Origin: an uncultured Candidatus Saccharibacteria bacterium
Lineage (GTDB): Bacteria; Patescibacteriota; Saccharimonadia; Saccharimonadales; Saccharimonadaceae
Reading direction: 5' to 3'
Length of the DNA: 18,981 nt
Assembly (NCBI GenBank): GCA_947364965.1
Contig: CANAUU010000007.1
Coordinates: 1-18,981, forward strand
Shown: piece after piece, positions 7,197-14,681 of the stretch
Layout: each line of letters starts with the position of its first letter
Numbering within the stretch: the stretch's first letter is position 1
Made by a program: the position numbers and the translations under genes
Notes under the pieces: generated by a model
The model's input: only the letters and a program-made list of their open reading frames with translations
Databases searched by the model: none
What the model was told of the DNA's origin: nothing

Positions 7197-7205
7197 ATTA
7201 TATCA
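7197..7205 (-). promoter_or_regulatory. Extended -10 promoter of the tRNA gene
   Basis: TGATATAAT on the - strand. Transcription would start near 7190, giving a precursor with about 108 nt of 5' leader that begins directly with the GTGACGC hairpin. Confidence 0.55.
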
Positions 7206-7256
7206 CACCGCGCGTCGCTTCAGGGCAACAACAGGGTCGCCCCGCGCCAAAACCTA

Positions 7257-7265
7257 TGCTATAAT
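7257..7265 (+). promoter_or_regulatory. Extended -10 promoter of the ftsB-like gene
   Basis: TGCTATAAT, identical to the elements ahead of ruvB and the DUF1704 gene. The start would be near 7272, just before the AAGGAGG at 7275-7281. Confidence 0.55.
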
Positions 7266-7274
7266 TATAACCAT

Positions 7275-7281
7275 AAGGAGG
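7275..7281 (+). promoter_or_regulatory. Strong Shine-Dalgarno sequence with no standard start codon at normal distance
   Basis: AAGGAGG is a full anti-16S match but no ATG or GTG follows at 5-12 nt. An ACG at 7288 (spacer 6) is in frame with the ftsB-like ATG at 7381, with no stop in between. A TTG at 7299 lies 17 nt away in another frame. Confidence 0.45.
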
Positions 7282-7380
7282 TAAACAACGCGACGAACTT
7301 GGCGACCAACGACCGCATCACTCACCAATATAATCCAAAAAGTCAATCTCATCAAGCCAAGTCAAAGACCAAAATCCAAT

Positions 7381-7818
7381 ATGCCCGACCTAAAAACCAA
7401 AATCCGCAAGACTGGATACTGGCTGAAACACGACCTGTTGGTTTTTGATAACGTCGTCATTATCGTCGCGGCGATTTGCTGCCTGATTTGGACTTGGGGC
7501 TCGATTTCTTCCATGACTCGCAACTGGTCTCTCGCCCAAGAAGTTGCCGCTCGCCAGCGCGAAAAGGCCCTCCTTGAGCTCGAAGTCGAAACTCTCGAGT
7601 TGGAAAACGAATATTATCTCTCCGCCGAATATCAAGAACTCGCCGCCCGCAAATATCAGGGTAAGATGCTTGCCGGCGAAACCATGATCTATCTCCCCGA
7701 AAACTCCGAAGCCGCCAAGAACAAGCACAAGACCGACCCAGACGCCGACGCTAGCCCAGCCGCCTCCGAGATGAGTAATTTTGAGCAATGGATGGCCTTC
7801 CTCTTCGGTGCAAAATAA
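7381..7818 (+). CDS. Septum formation initiator family protein (FtsB/DivIC-like)
   Basis: A 145-aa protein with the bitopic layout of FtsB/DivIC. It has a short basic cytoplasmic N-terminus (MPDLKTKIRKTGYWLKHD), one membrane helix at residues ~21-40 (NVVIIVAAICCLIWTWGS), and a coiled coil at ~45-80 (rich in Glu and Leu: EKALLELEVETLELENEYY). A conserved small domain follows (YQELAARKYQGKMLAGE...YLPENSEAAK). The C-terminal tail ends FEQWMAFLFGAK. Such proteins scaffold the FtsL-FtsQ-FtsW division complex. The ATG at 7381 has no Shine-Dalgarno sequence, while an AAGGAGG lies ~100 nt upstream. The frame is open back to 7285, so a non-AUG start at 7288 adding 31 residues cannot be excluded. No clear terminator separates it from the downstream pilus operon. 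Confidence 0.78.
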   Translation: MPDLKTKIRKTGYWLKHDLLVFDNVVIIVAAICCLIWTWGSISSMTRNWSLAQEVAARQREKALLELEVETLELENEYYLSAEYQELAARKYQGKMLAGETMIYLPENSEAAKNKHKTDPDADASPAASEMSNFEQWMAFLFGAK

Positions 7819-7925
7819 TCGCAGCGAAATAACTCGGACCCGATATTTCAGAAGCTCGACACAAGTCCGGCACATCGCTGGAGCGTCACATAAGCCATAA
7901 AACTTCTGCTAAAACATTGAACTTA

Positions 7926-7934
7926 TGTTAAAAT
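7926..7934 (+). promoter_or_regulatory. Extended -10 promoter of the pilus operon, leaderless start
   Basis: TGTTAAAAT ends 6 nt before the ATG at 7941, the same spacing as at 6533 and 16795. No Shine-Dalgarno sequence is present. Confidence 0.58.
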
Positions 7935-7940
7935 AAGAAC

Positions 7941-8744
7941 ATGGATAAAAGTCACGACGACAATCTAAATCCCAACGCAAATAGCCCCGCACGTCCTTCA
8001 ACTGCGCCGAATTCTGCCGGCGCTCCAGCTCCTCAAAATCCTGCAGCCCCCGTATCAAACTCTCAGAACGTCGCCTTCAAATCTGACTACATCGGCCAGT
8101 GGACCGCGAAACAGGAGAATCCCTTTGCCGAGCAAAACCGCAAAGCCGCCGAGAAAAAAGCCGCCCAGGAAGCCTCCCGCAAAAAGGCTATGCCATACAT
8201 CAAAATCGGCTCCATCATCGCCGGCTGTATTACGGTAGTCGCTGTGGCTGCGATTATTTTCATCAACGTCACCAGACCTAAACCGCTTCCAGAAGATATT
8301 ACCCCTGGCAGTGATGGGGCTGCAGAAATCACGAATGATGCTCAAAAAGTTTTCGATAAGTTTGTGGATAAACTTGGTGATAAAACCACAGAAACTGATG
8401 AAGGGCCAGAATTAACCGATGAAGAAATGCAAGGAGCGCTTGATGCTGTGGCTGATTATTTTGAACAGCAAAATAATCGGACGGAAGATATTACAACTAA
8501 AGTCAACTTGGTCTTAATTGAGATGCAATTCTATGGGTATAAAGGGCAGCCGGAGGCAATCATTAAGGCAGCAGAGGGCTTTAACATTGACGATATGACG
8601 ACATCGCAAGCGCAACAATTCCTAGGCATGTTAATGGATGCATCATTCGGCGTAGGTGACAATGAAGCGGGCGAGAAATATGCGCAGCAATTTAGCAGTC
8701 TGTTTGCAAGTGGTGAAGCCGACGAAGGAGAGAAAGAAGAATGA
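7941..8744 (+). CDS. Single-pass membrane protein, first gene of the pilus-like operon
   Basis: A 267-aa protein. Residues ~1-50 are disordered and Pro/Ala/Asn/Ser-rich, and ~50-83 are charged (Lys/Ala/Glu). Residues ~86-110 form one membrane helix (YIKIGSIIAGCITVVAVAAI), and ~115-267 an acidic, helical, probably extracytoplasmic domain (Asp/Glu/Gln-rich, no cysteine). The layout (cytoplasmic tail, one helix, outer domain) resembles PilN/PilO- or GspL/M-like assembly proteins only in general form, with no sequence signature seen. Base composition changes inside the gene: the first half is rich in C/G and the second richer in A/T. Its stop overlaps the next ATG (ATGA, 8741-8744), tying it to the surface protein gene. 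The function is unknown; a platform or anchoring role for the pilus module is inference. Confidence 0.68.
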   Translation: MDKSHDDNLNPNANSPARPSTAPNSAGAPAPQNPAAPVSNSQNVAFKSDYIGQWTAKQENPFAEQNRKAAEKKAAQEASRKKAMPYIKIGSIIAGCITVVAVAAIIFINVTRPKPLPEDITPGSDGAAEITNDAQKVFDKFVDKLGDKTTETDEGPELTDEEMQGALDAVADYFEQQNNRTEDITTKVNLVLIEMQFYGYKGQPEAIIKAAEGFNIDDMTTSQAQQFLGMLMDASFGVGDNEAGEKYAQQFSSLFASGEADEGEKEE

Positions 8745-11700
8745 TGAAAAAAGTAGGTACGACGGGATTCTACATAGGAGCCGCTATAATAATAACGGCA
8801 CTTATTGCGAGCGCACAGCTTCTCATTGAACAATCAAAAGAAGCCTATGCGGCATCAAACAGCGAGTCTTCCTGCGTCAGCGATAGCGGTGCTTCGGACG
8901 TCCAATCAGTGAAACAGGCATGTAGTTTATGTTTTAACTCTGGCAAGAAATCCGCACGTGGCACACTATGGTTTAATAGCTCCTCATCCGAGCGCAATTC
9001 GGATGTTGTGAAGGTCTCCGACCCTAATGCAACAACTGCAAACATATTCCTTTGGGGTCAGACATATTCTTGTGGAGAATATCCTACTACAAGCACAGCC
9101 TATCACATCTGGTTTGGTAGGGCAGGTAAAGACACCAACTATTCCACGGAGGCAGTTCCTTACCTTGTTCCTAATGACGCTTCTAAGAGTAAATACCGCG
9201 GGAGCGGCGGGGGCTATAGTTATACATGGCTGTCTTTGGAAGCTCCTCAAGCCGGCTGGTCCATCAAAGTCCAAGATTTTAAAAACGATCCAGATACTAA
9301 AAAGACAATTACCTCATCCGGTTTAGAGCGTTATGAGGCGACGGTGTCGGTTAACCGATGCTATAACAATTCAAAGAATGGTATTTCCTATTATTCTAAA
9401 TCCCGTGGCGACTGTTATGGTGAAGATAGCAAGATTGTCCTCGAGATCCCCGCAGCAGACAACTCTGGCTTCAGTTCAAAATCTCGTGTCACAGACGGCT
9501 CTAAAACGAATGAATCTTCGAATTGGGGTGTCGACGACGCCGGAACGCTGGAAATCGAGGCCGACGCTAGTGGTAATGCGACGGTCTACTTCGCTCACAA
9601 TTTACAATATAAGAATACAGCTCCAGACGGCAAGGCCTACAACGAAGCTAGCACTACTGGTACAATCACGTTTGATGATGGCAGTGGAGATACATATGAT
9701 GTTCCATTTTCAGCGCCTGGCGACAGCAATAGTACTGAATCTGGTTGGCAAACTAGTGATGCCGGTATTGAAAAAAATATCACTCTAGCTTCTGGCGAAG
9801 ACGAGAAAACTATTTGTTCCACAATTACCTATACTACCAAGACGGTCAACTGGAGTAATGGCGATCCTCATGTAGCTCAGCCAGTTGGTGACAGTGGAAG
9901 CACGAAGGCTTGCGCCAAAATTACTCGCTCAGCAACTCAGCCAGCCGGCCAAATCGAATTCTGGTCTCAATCTCGTGTCGAAAGCGTCGCCGCAAACGAC
10001 GTCAAGAGCCACTATGCCGAGACTATTGAAAAAACCACCGGTGATGTAGCTAGCCTACGCCTCAGCACTGACTGGCCGAGCGCCAAGGCGAATTTTAGCC
10101 ACAAAATTAGCTACGAAATAACTGGCTTCACAGTTAACGCCAACGATACAGTGGATTACACCAACATGTGCACCAAATGGGAAATTGAGGCTGATACCTC
10201 CGCAGACGGCAAGACCGACAAGTTTTGTGCTAGCAGCTACTATACTGGCGAATCTACCGTCAACACTACGACTAACCATACCGTAAATATCAGTAGTCCC
10301 GGTAGCCAAGGCACAGCGCAAGAAAAAATCAAATACGAAAAGAAGGTGGTCCCCATTCTTAAAAAAGAAATCAAGTATTCCTGTCCTACGCTCTCAAACC
10401 CAAACAAAATGTGTTCCTATAATCCAAAACGCTGGAATTATTATGCTGAAGCCGGTACCGGTTCTGGTAAAGGTGATTCGGCTGCCAAAATTATTTATGA
10501 TCGCCCGACCGAACCTGGGGGAAATGGGCCTTCAAGTGGCAATGGTTCGGTAGACGGTAGCCCAATGTATGCCGGCGAGACCAGCACGATGGCTTGGGAC
10601 GCAAGCGCTAATCCAATTGATACACGTCGCGTCATGGAATATCAATCAATTGCATTTCTCGCGCAAGTGAGTAAATCGCTTTCCAGCGCCAACACGAAGG
10701 GAACTTATCAAAATACGGTTCCAGGCTCTAATTATCCATATCGTGAAGGCTATAGTAAAGACCCTTGTACATTCTGGCGCGATCGCCTCGGTCCGCTGCG
10801 CGACGCAGCTGGAGGATGCGTGCAAGTGACGAGCAAGGATTTTCTGAACCAAGTCTTTTCTCCCGATGGTACCACTAGCTCTTCCGCAGCCGGCGTTAGC
10901 GGAGAGGAAAGCATGGCCGTTCCTGATTGGGTCGGAGATAAGTATTGTAATAGCTTTGGTTATCAATGGGAGTATTACTACGGTGTTATGAACACAAAAG
11001 GGTCAAACGCTGGGACTTGGACTTGGACTCGGGACAACCAATCCTACTGGGTTCATTACAATGCCGCCTGTCGCACTATTGCTAAAAAACCATCCGTTGC
11101 GCTCTGGAACGGTGGCCTCTTTGTAGGAAACGGTAATGTTAAGACCTCAACCGCCTCGCGATACCATAACCCGTCTGTGGGTACCGCGGCTAGCGCCGCT
11201 AGCGACCGTAGGCAATACGGCTCCTGGGCAGAGTATCTCGCCAATGTTAATGGCGGTATTGGTGGAAATACAATCATAATACCAGGCATCGTGGATGCTA
11301 AAGGTCTCTTCGCATCCGGTGCCGCCTACGCTTGGAATGGATCCACAGAAACTGATAATCTCAAAAATTCACCGCTGACCATTCAAAACGTCGACAGCGC
11401 CATGCTGGGCTTCTCTGGCGTAGCTACCAATTCGGCTCTCATGGATCGTCTAGATGCGTATTTCAAGGCCGCTAAAACACATGGTGAAAGCAGCATTGGT
11501 AGCATCAATGTTAGTGATACTAGGATATATTATGTCGAAGGTGATGTTAATATCACGGGCCCTATAACGATTAGTTCCTCTGCGCACTCTGTCTACCAAA
11601 TCCCGCAAGTTGTAATTTTTGCAACCGGCAACATAAATATTGCGCCAGGAGTCGAGCGGATTGATGCTTGGCTAATTTCTCAAAACGGGATCGTCGATAC

Positions 11701-12025
11701 ATGTGCTGGAGTAGCCCTTGCTGATGGCGTCACGCAGGCCTCTGTTTACGGCCCTAATCCAGATACTCGTCCTACTAGCTGCAATAATAAACTCGTCATC
11801 AATGGCCCCGTCCTTGCGAATTCGGTCATCACAAATCGCACCTACGGTTCTGATGGCACCTCTAATTCCGATAACGATACAACAAACGCTAATAACCCTC
11901 GTGCAGTCCCTGCCGAAGTCTTCAACCTGAGTGCCGAAAATTATCTCTGGGCTTACGCACAGGCTGGGCGCTATAGCTCGAGCTACACCGAAGCCTATTC
12001 ACGTGAACTCCCGCCGAGGTACTAG
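8741..12025 (+). CDS. Large secreted surface protein in the minor-pilin operon (PilY1-like position)
   Basis: A 1094-aa protein. The start ATG at 8741 overlaps the previous stop and has GGAG at 8727-8730 (spacer 10); the adjacent ATG at 8744 is an alternative. Residues ~7-37 are a signal peptide or anchor (GFYIGAAIIITALIASAQLL, then EAYAAS). The rest is Ser/Thr/Asn/Gly-rich, beta-type and secreted, with many cysteines (for example CSLCF) that may form disulphides. The C-terminal ~200 residues look like a parallel-beta fold (RIYYVEGDVNITGPITISS, VVIFATGNINIAPG, KLVINGPVLANSVITNRTYG). They end in VFNLSAENYLWAY and RELPPRY, a tail style I associate with Patescibacteria surface proteins. There is no LPxTG motif and no C-terminal helix. 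The next four genes encode pilin-like proteins, so a pilus-associated adhesin role, as for PilY1, is the best inference. Homology to PilY1 is not shown. Confidence 0.68.
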   Translation: MMKKVGTTGFYIGAAIIITALIASAQLLIEQSKEAYAASNSESSCVSDSGASDVQSVKQACSLCFNSGKKSARGTLWFNSSSSERNSDVVKVSDPNATTANIFLWGQTYSCGEYPTTSTAYHIWFGRAGKDTNYSTEAVPYLVPNDASKSKYRGSGGGYSYTWLSLEAPQAGWSIKVQDFKNDPDTKKTITSSGLERYEATVSVNRCYNNSKNGISYYSKSRGDCYGEDSKIVLEIPAADNSGFSSKSRVTDGSKTNESSNWGVDDAGTLEIEADASGNATVYFAHNLQYKNTAPDGKAYNEASTTGTITFDDGSGDTYDVPFSAPGDSNSTESGWQTSDAGIEKNITLASGEDEKTICSTITYTTKTVNWSNGDPHVAQPVGDSGSTKACAKITRSATQPAGQIEFWSQSRVESVAANDVKSHYAETIEKTTGDVASLRLSTDWPSAKANFSHKISYEITGFTVNANDTVDYTNMCTKWEIEADTSADGKTDKFCASSYYTGESTVNTTTNHTVNISSPGSQGTAQEKIKYEKKVVPILKKEIKYSCPTLSNPNKMCSYNPKRWNYYAEAGTGSGKGDSAAKIIYDRPTEPGGNGPSSGNGSVDGSPMYAGETSTMAWDASANPIDTRRVMEYQSIAFLAQVSKSLSSANTKGTYQNTVPGSNYPYREGYSKDPCTFWRDRLGPLRDAAGGCVQVTSKDFLNQVFSPDGTTSSSAAGVSGEESMAVPDWVGDKYCNSFGYQWEYYYGVMNTKGSNAGTWTWTRDNQSYWVHYNAACRTIAKKPSVALWNGGLFVGNGNVKTSTASRYHNPSVGTAASAASDRRQYGSWAEYLANVNGGIGGNTIIIPGIVDAKGLFASGAAYAWNGSTETDNLKNSPLTIQNVDSAMLGFSGVATNSALMDRLDAYFKAAKTHGESSIGSINVSDTRIYYVEGDVNITGPITISSSAHSVYQIPQVVIFATGNINIAPGVERIDAWLISQNGIVDTCAGVALADGVTQASVYGPNPDTRPTSCNNKLVINGPVLANSVITNRTYGSDGTSNSDNDTTNANNPRAVPAEVFNLSAENYLWAYAQAGRYSSSYTEAYSRELPPRY

Positions 12026-12026
12026 G

Positions 12027-12872
12027 ATGCCTACAAAAAAACTAGACAATATAGACCGAGCCAAGTCATCTCGTAAGAAGGGTTTTACGATTATCGAGGT
12101 ATCCCTAGTCTTAGCCATCACGGGGCTTATGTTGATCGGTGTTTTGGGAACCACATATCTCTCGATTTCGAGCCAGCGCTATAATGATTCACTCCGAAAT
12201 TTCGCCGAATATATGCGGAGCATCTATAATGGAGTTCTAGCCCCCGAATCGATTATTGGTGACGAAGGTGATCCGGTTGGTAGCTCGTCCGAAAAAGCCA
12301 TTCTCGGCAAGGTTCTTGTCTTTGACGGTAGTGATAAAGTTCAATCTGCTACGCTCATTGGTAATACCGACATTACAAATAAGACCGACCATGGTTTTCT
12401 TTGGGATATCACCGACGTTGAACAAACCAAAACTGCCGTCTTCTGTGGCGAAGTAGTCAATGGCGTCACTCGCCCGAGTAGCGTCCAAACCTACACGCTT
12501 CTTTGGGGGGCAGAACTTGCACAGGCCAACAATATGCCAACTGGCGCCAAATATAAAAACGAGTTTAAGGGAACTATGATTATTGCGCGCACTCCGACCT
12601 CTGCGACTGTCCACACTGCTTTTGCTTCAGACAAAGTCTACGATTTGACTGGCGATAACTGCACTTCATCAAACGCCAGCTTTCAACGTGATTTGCGTGA
12701 ACAGCATGACGGGCATGCCAATTTTTATAAAATGGATGAGCCCGTCGGAATTTGTGTAGTTTCCGACAATAGTCGTGTTCATCGTGAAATTCGTATTGCC
12801 GCCGACGGTCGTAATGCTTCCGCCGTGTGGTTAAGAACAGATGGAGAGGATAACGCATGCCGACCAGAATAA
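12027..12872 (+). CDS. Type IV prepilin-like minor pilin 1
   Basis: A 281-aa protein. I chose the ATG at 12027, one base after the previous TAG, because it leaves a normal short leader; upstream in-frame starts lie inside the surface-protein gene. The leader ends in SSRKKG (Gly19), and the mature N-terminus FTIIEVSLVLAITGLMLIGV carries the conserved Glu at +5 (residue 24) and a hydrophobic assembly helix. This is a standard prepilin peptidase (PilD-type) site. The C-terminal globular domain (~residues 60-281) is unusually large for a pilin (main pilins are about 150 aa) and has cysteines at CGEVV, CTSSN, CVVSD and CRPE. Its gene overlaps the next by 16 nt. It is probably a minor pilin or pseudopilin. 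Confidence 0.8.
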   Translation: MPTKKLDNIDRAKSSRKKGFTIIEVSLVLAITGLMLIGVLGTTYLSISSQRYNDSLRNFAEYMRSIYNGVLAPESIIGDEGDPVGSSSEKAILGKVLVFDGSDKVQSATLIGNTDITNKTDHGFLWDITDVEQTKTAVFCGEVVNGVTRPSSVQTYTLLWGAELAQANNMPTGAKYKNEFKGTMIIARTPTSATVHTAFASDKVYDLTGDNCTSSNASFQRDLREQHDGHANFYKMDEPVGICVVSDNSRVHREIRIAADGRNASAVWLRTDGEDNACRPE

Positions 12873-13702
12873 CTCGTCAAAAACTTTACAAAACTCGTCG
12901 CGGCGACACATTGATCGAAGTAATGTTTGCTTTTGCGATTTTTTCGCTTGTCGCGATTATTACGCTCGCCACCATGAGTGTTGGTCTCAGTACCACTGAA
13001 AACTCCCTCGAGCTCACCGTCGCGCGTAACGAGCTTAACGCGCAGGCGGAAGCCCTCCGTTTTATCCACAGTTCCTATGTTTCCGAACTAACTTTACCGC
13101 CATGCGAATCCGATACGCCAATCACAGAGAAATGCCAACAGTATGCTAGCCTCTGGGAGGATTTAACTAAAGACGCCTACGTAATGTCATCCTCCACCTC
13201 AGCCTCCATGAATGCGCTCACTATTGAGTATCCGCTTCTAGATTGTGCAACTGCTTATGATCCCTCTTCATCGAATTACCTTGCCAAACATCATGCTTTC
13301 GTCATCAATACTCGTCAACTCCTCGCTCGCAACAATCTCGTTGGCGGCAATATTTCGTATAATAACACCGATGCCGTAGTCCGCGCCAAAAACCCCTCGG
13401 AACCTGACAACCTTTTCTTCCCAGCCACACTTAACGCCCGCATCATCTATTCAACCGCTACTGGCGCCAACGGTGAAGATGGAGAGAACAACTCAACCTC
13501 CGGCATCCAGTCCTTGACGGATTACACTCGCGTCGCGCGCGTTGAGGGAATTTGGGTAATTGCTGTCCGCGAATCCACTTCGCTTAGCAGCAGGCCGAAA
13601 TATTACGATTTCTATATCCAAACTTGTTGGAACGGTTCGAATTCTAATACTCCGACCTCGCTCGACACCATCGTCCGCCTTTATAACCCGGAAGGAGCAT
13701 AA
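12857..13702 (+). CDS. Type IV prepilin-like minor pilin 2
   Basis: A 281-aa protein. The leader MPTRITRQKLYKTRRG ends at Gly16, and the mature start DTLIEVMFAFAIFSLVAI has Glu at +5 (residue 21), so it is a prepilin peptidase substrate. Asp rather than Phe at +1 is seen in a PilV/GspI-like group of minor pilins with G-DTLIEV leaders. The outer domain contains CESDTPITEKCQQ near residue 80, a likely disulphide loop. The start overlaps the preceding gene, with GGAG upstream, and the stop is fused to the next start (TAATG, 13700-13704). Translation of the whole set is therefore probably coupled and stoichiometric. It is likely a minor pilin; PilV-like is a positional guess. Confidence 0.8.
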   Translation: MPTRITRQKLYKTRRGDTLIEVMFAFAIFSLVAIITLATMSVGLSTTENSLELTVARNELNAQAEALRFIHSSYVSELTLPPCESDTPITEKCQQYASLWEDLTKDAYVMSSSTSASMNALTIEYPLLDCATAYDPSSSNYLAKHHAFVINTRQLLARNNLVGGNISYNNTDAVVRAKNPSEPDNLFFPATLNARIIYSTATGANGEDGENNSTSGIQSLTDYTRVARVEGIWVIAVRESTSLSSRPKYYDFYIQTCWNGSNSNTPTSLDTIVRLYNPEGA

Positions 13703-14667
13703 TGAAACATCCGCTTACTATTAAGTCTACCAAATCAGGTTTCACGATTATCGAGGTAAGTCTAGCTATGTCGTTTATCGCCGTGCTTTTAATCGTCATT
13801 GCTCTCACCATCACCGGTATTATGACAACTTTTCAAAAAGGTATGACCCTCCAGTCCGTCAATAACGTCGGCCGAAATCTTATCACGGAATTCACAACCG
13901 CGATCAATGCCGCTCCATCAATCGACGCTACGAGTCTTTGTAATGTCTACGCCAAGAATAATACGGCAGATTGCATTCGTGACGGTGCTTTCAAATATAT
14001 TTTCCAAGAGCGTCTTGGTACGACGACCGATTCGGCTACCAATGAAACCAAAGATGGAGTTCAATATTTTGGTCTTCTTTGTACTGGTAGGTATACTTAT
14101 GCTTGGAACACTTATTATGGTATTAAAGCCGGTCAGTATATCAGCGTTAAATACAATAATGGCAGCTCCGTCACCACTATCCCCCAAACTCCTGATGACG
14201 AAAAGACGATTTTTAGGCTTGTCCGTTTCGAAGATTCAACTTATAACGCCTGCACCCAGAACGTTGATAGCTACTATAATATTGAAAATGAATTCAAAAA
14301 CTACACTTACGCCAACCCGACTATCGACATGACTGAACGCGAGAATGGCGTTTCGCTCCAAATTGCGACCCCGCAGGAAGGGTTCCTGGAGAGTAGCGAA
14401 TCAGATATCAACCTAGATCTCTATGAGCTGGTTATTTTCCCGATTTCGCAGGATACTGTCACGCTTCGCTCTTTCTTCTCGGGCACCTTTATCCTTGCTA
14501 CGAATAATGGCGATGTGAATATTGTCCGCACCGGAGACTATTGTGATCCGCATTCAACTAATACAGACGGCGCGACTGGCAGTCCGCTTAACCTCGGCTC
14601 TGGCTTTAACTATTGCGGGATAAATAAGTTTAATTTTGCCGCCAGAACAGCCGGCAGCAGTGTATAA
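13702..14667 (+). CDS. Type IV prepilin-like minor pilin 3
   Basis: A 321-aa protein. The leader MKHPLTIKSTKSG ends at Gly13, and the mature N-terminus FTIIEVSLAMSFIAVLLIVI has Glu at +5 (residue 18). GGAG stands just before the ATG, which overlaps the stop of the preceding gene (TAATG). The outer domain is about 270 residues, Asn/Thr/Tyr-rich, with several cysteines (SLCNVYAKNNTADC, LLCTGR, NACTQN, YCDPH, NYCGIN). Its size is closer to PilW/GspJ-type minor pilins than to major pilins. There is no membrane segment beyond the N-terminal helix. A PilW-like place in the tip complex is inferred from gene order. Confidence 0.78.
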   Translation: MKHPLTIKSTKSGFTIIEVSLAMSFIAVLLIVIALTITGIMTTFQKGMTLQSVNNVGRNLITEFTTAINAAPSIDATSLCNVYAKNNTADCIRDGAFKYIFQERLGTTTDSATNETKDGVQYFGLLCTGRYTYAWNTYYGIKAGQYISVKYNNGSSVTTIPQTPDDEKTIFRLVRFEDSTYNACTQNVDSYYNIENEFKNYTYANPTIDMTERENGVSLQIATPQEGFLESSESDINLDLYELVIFPISQDTVTLRSFFSGTFILATNNGDVNIVRTGDYCDPHSTNTDGATGSPLNLGSGFNYCGINKFNFAARTAGSSV

Positions 14668-14681
14668 TAGGTATAATAATT

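Larger units (their letters stand above)
7083..7280. other. Divergent intergenic region between the tRNA and ftsB-like genes
   Basis: No gene is convincing here. It contains the tRNA precursor leader, a 7-bp inverted repeat GTGACGC/GCGTCAC (7168-7174 with 7184-7190) that would fold at the very 5' end of that precursor, and an 11-nt copy of the tRNA 5' end (7154-7164). It also holds two extended -10 elements facing away from each other (7205-7197 and 7257-7265). Confidence 0.5.

Noticed and set aside
7083..7448. 121-aa open frame upstream of and overlapping the ftsB-like gene
   Set aside because: It runs through the tRNA leader and two promoters, has no ribosome binding site at its start and shows no recognisable protein. 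Only its last part after the orphan Shine-Dalgarno sequence is noted as a finding.
7390..7875. 161-aa antisense open frame over the ftsB-like gene
   Set aside because: It is Gly/Val/Phe-rich antisense translation of a biased coding strand with no family features.
11931..12026. Longer N-terminus for the first pilin from 11931
   Set aside because: It would overlap the surface-protein gene by 95 nt and push the prepilin leader to about 50 residues. The ATG at 12027 gives a normal 19-residue leader.
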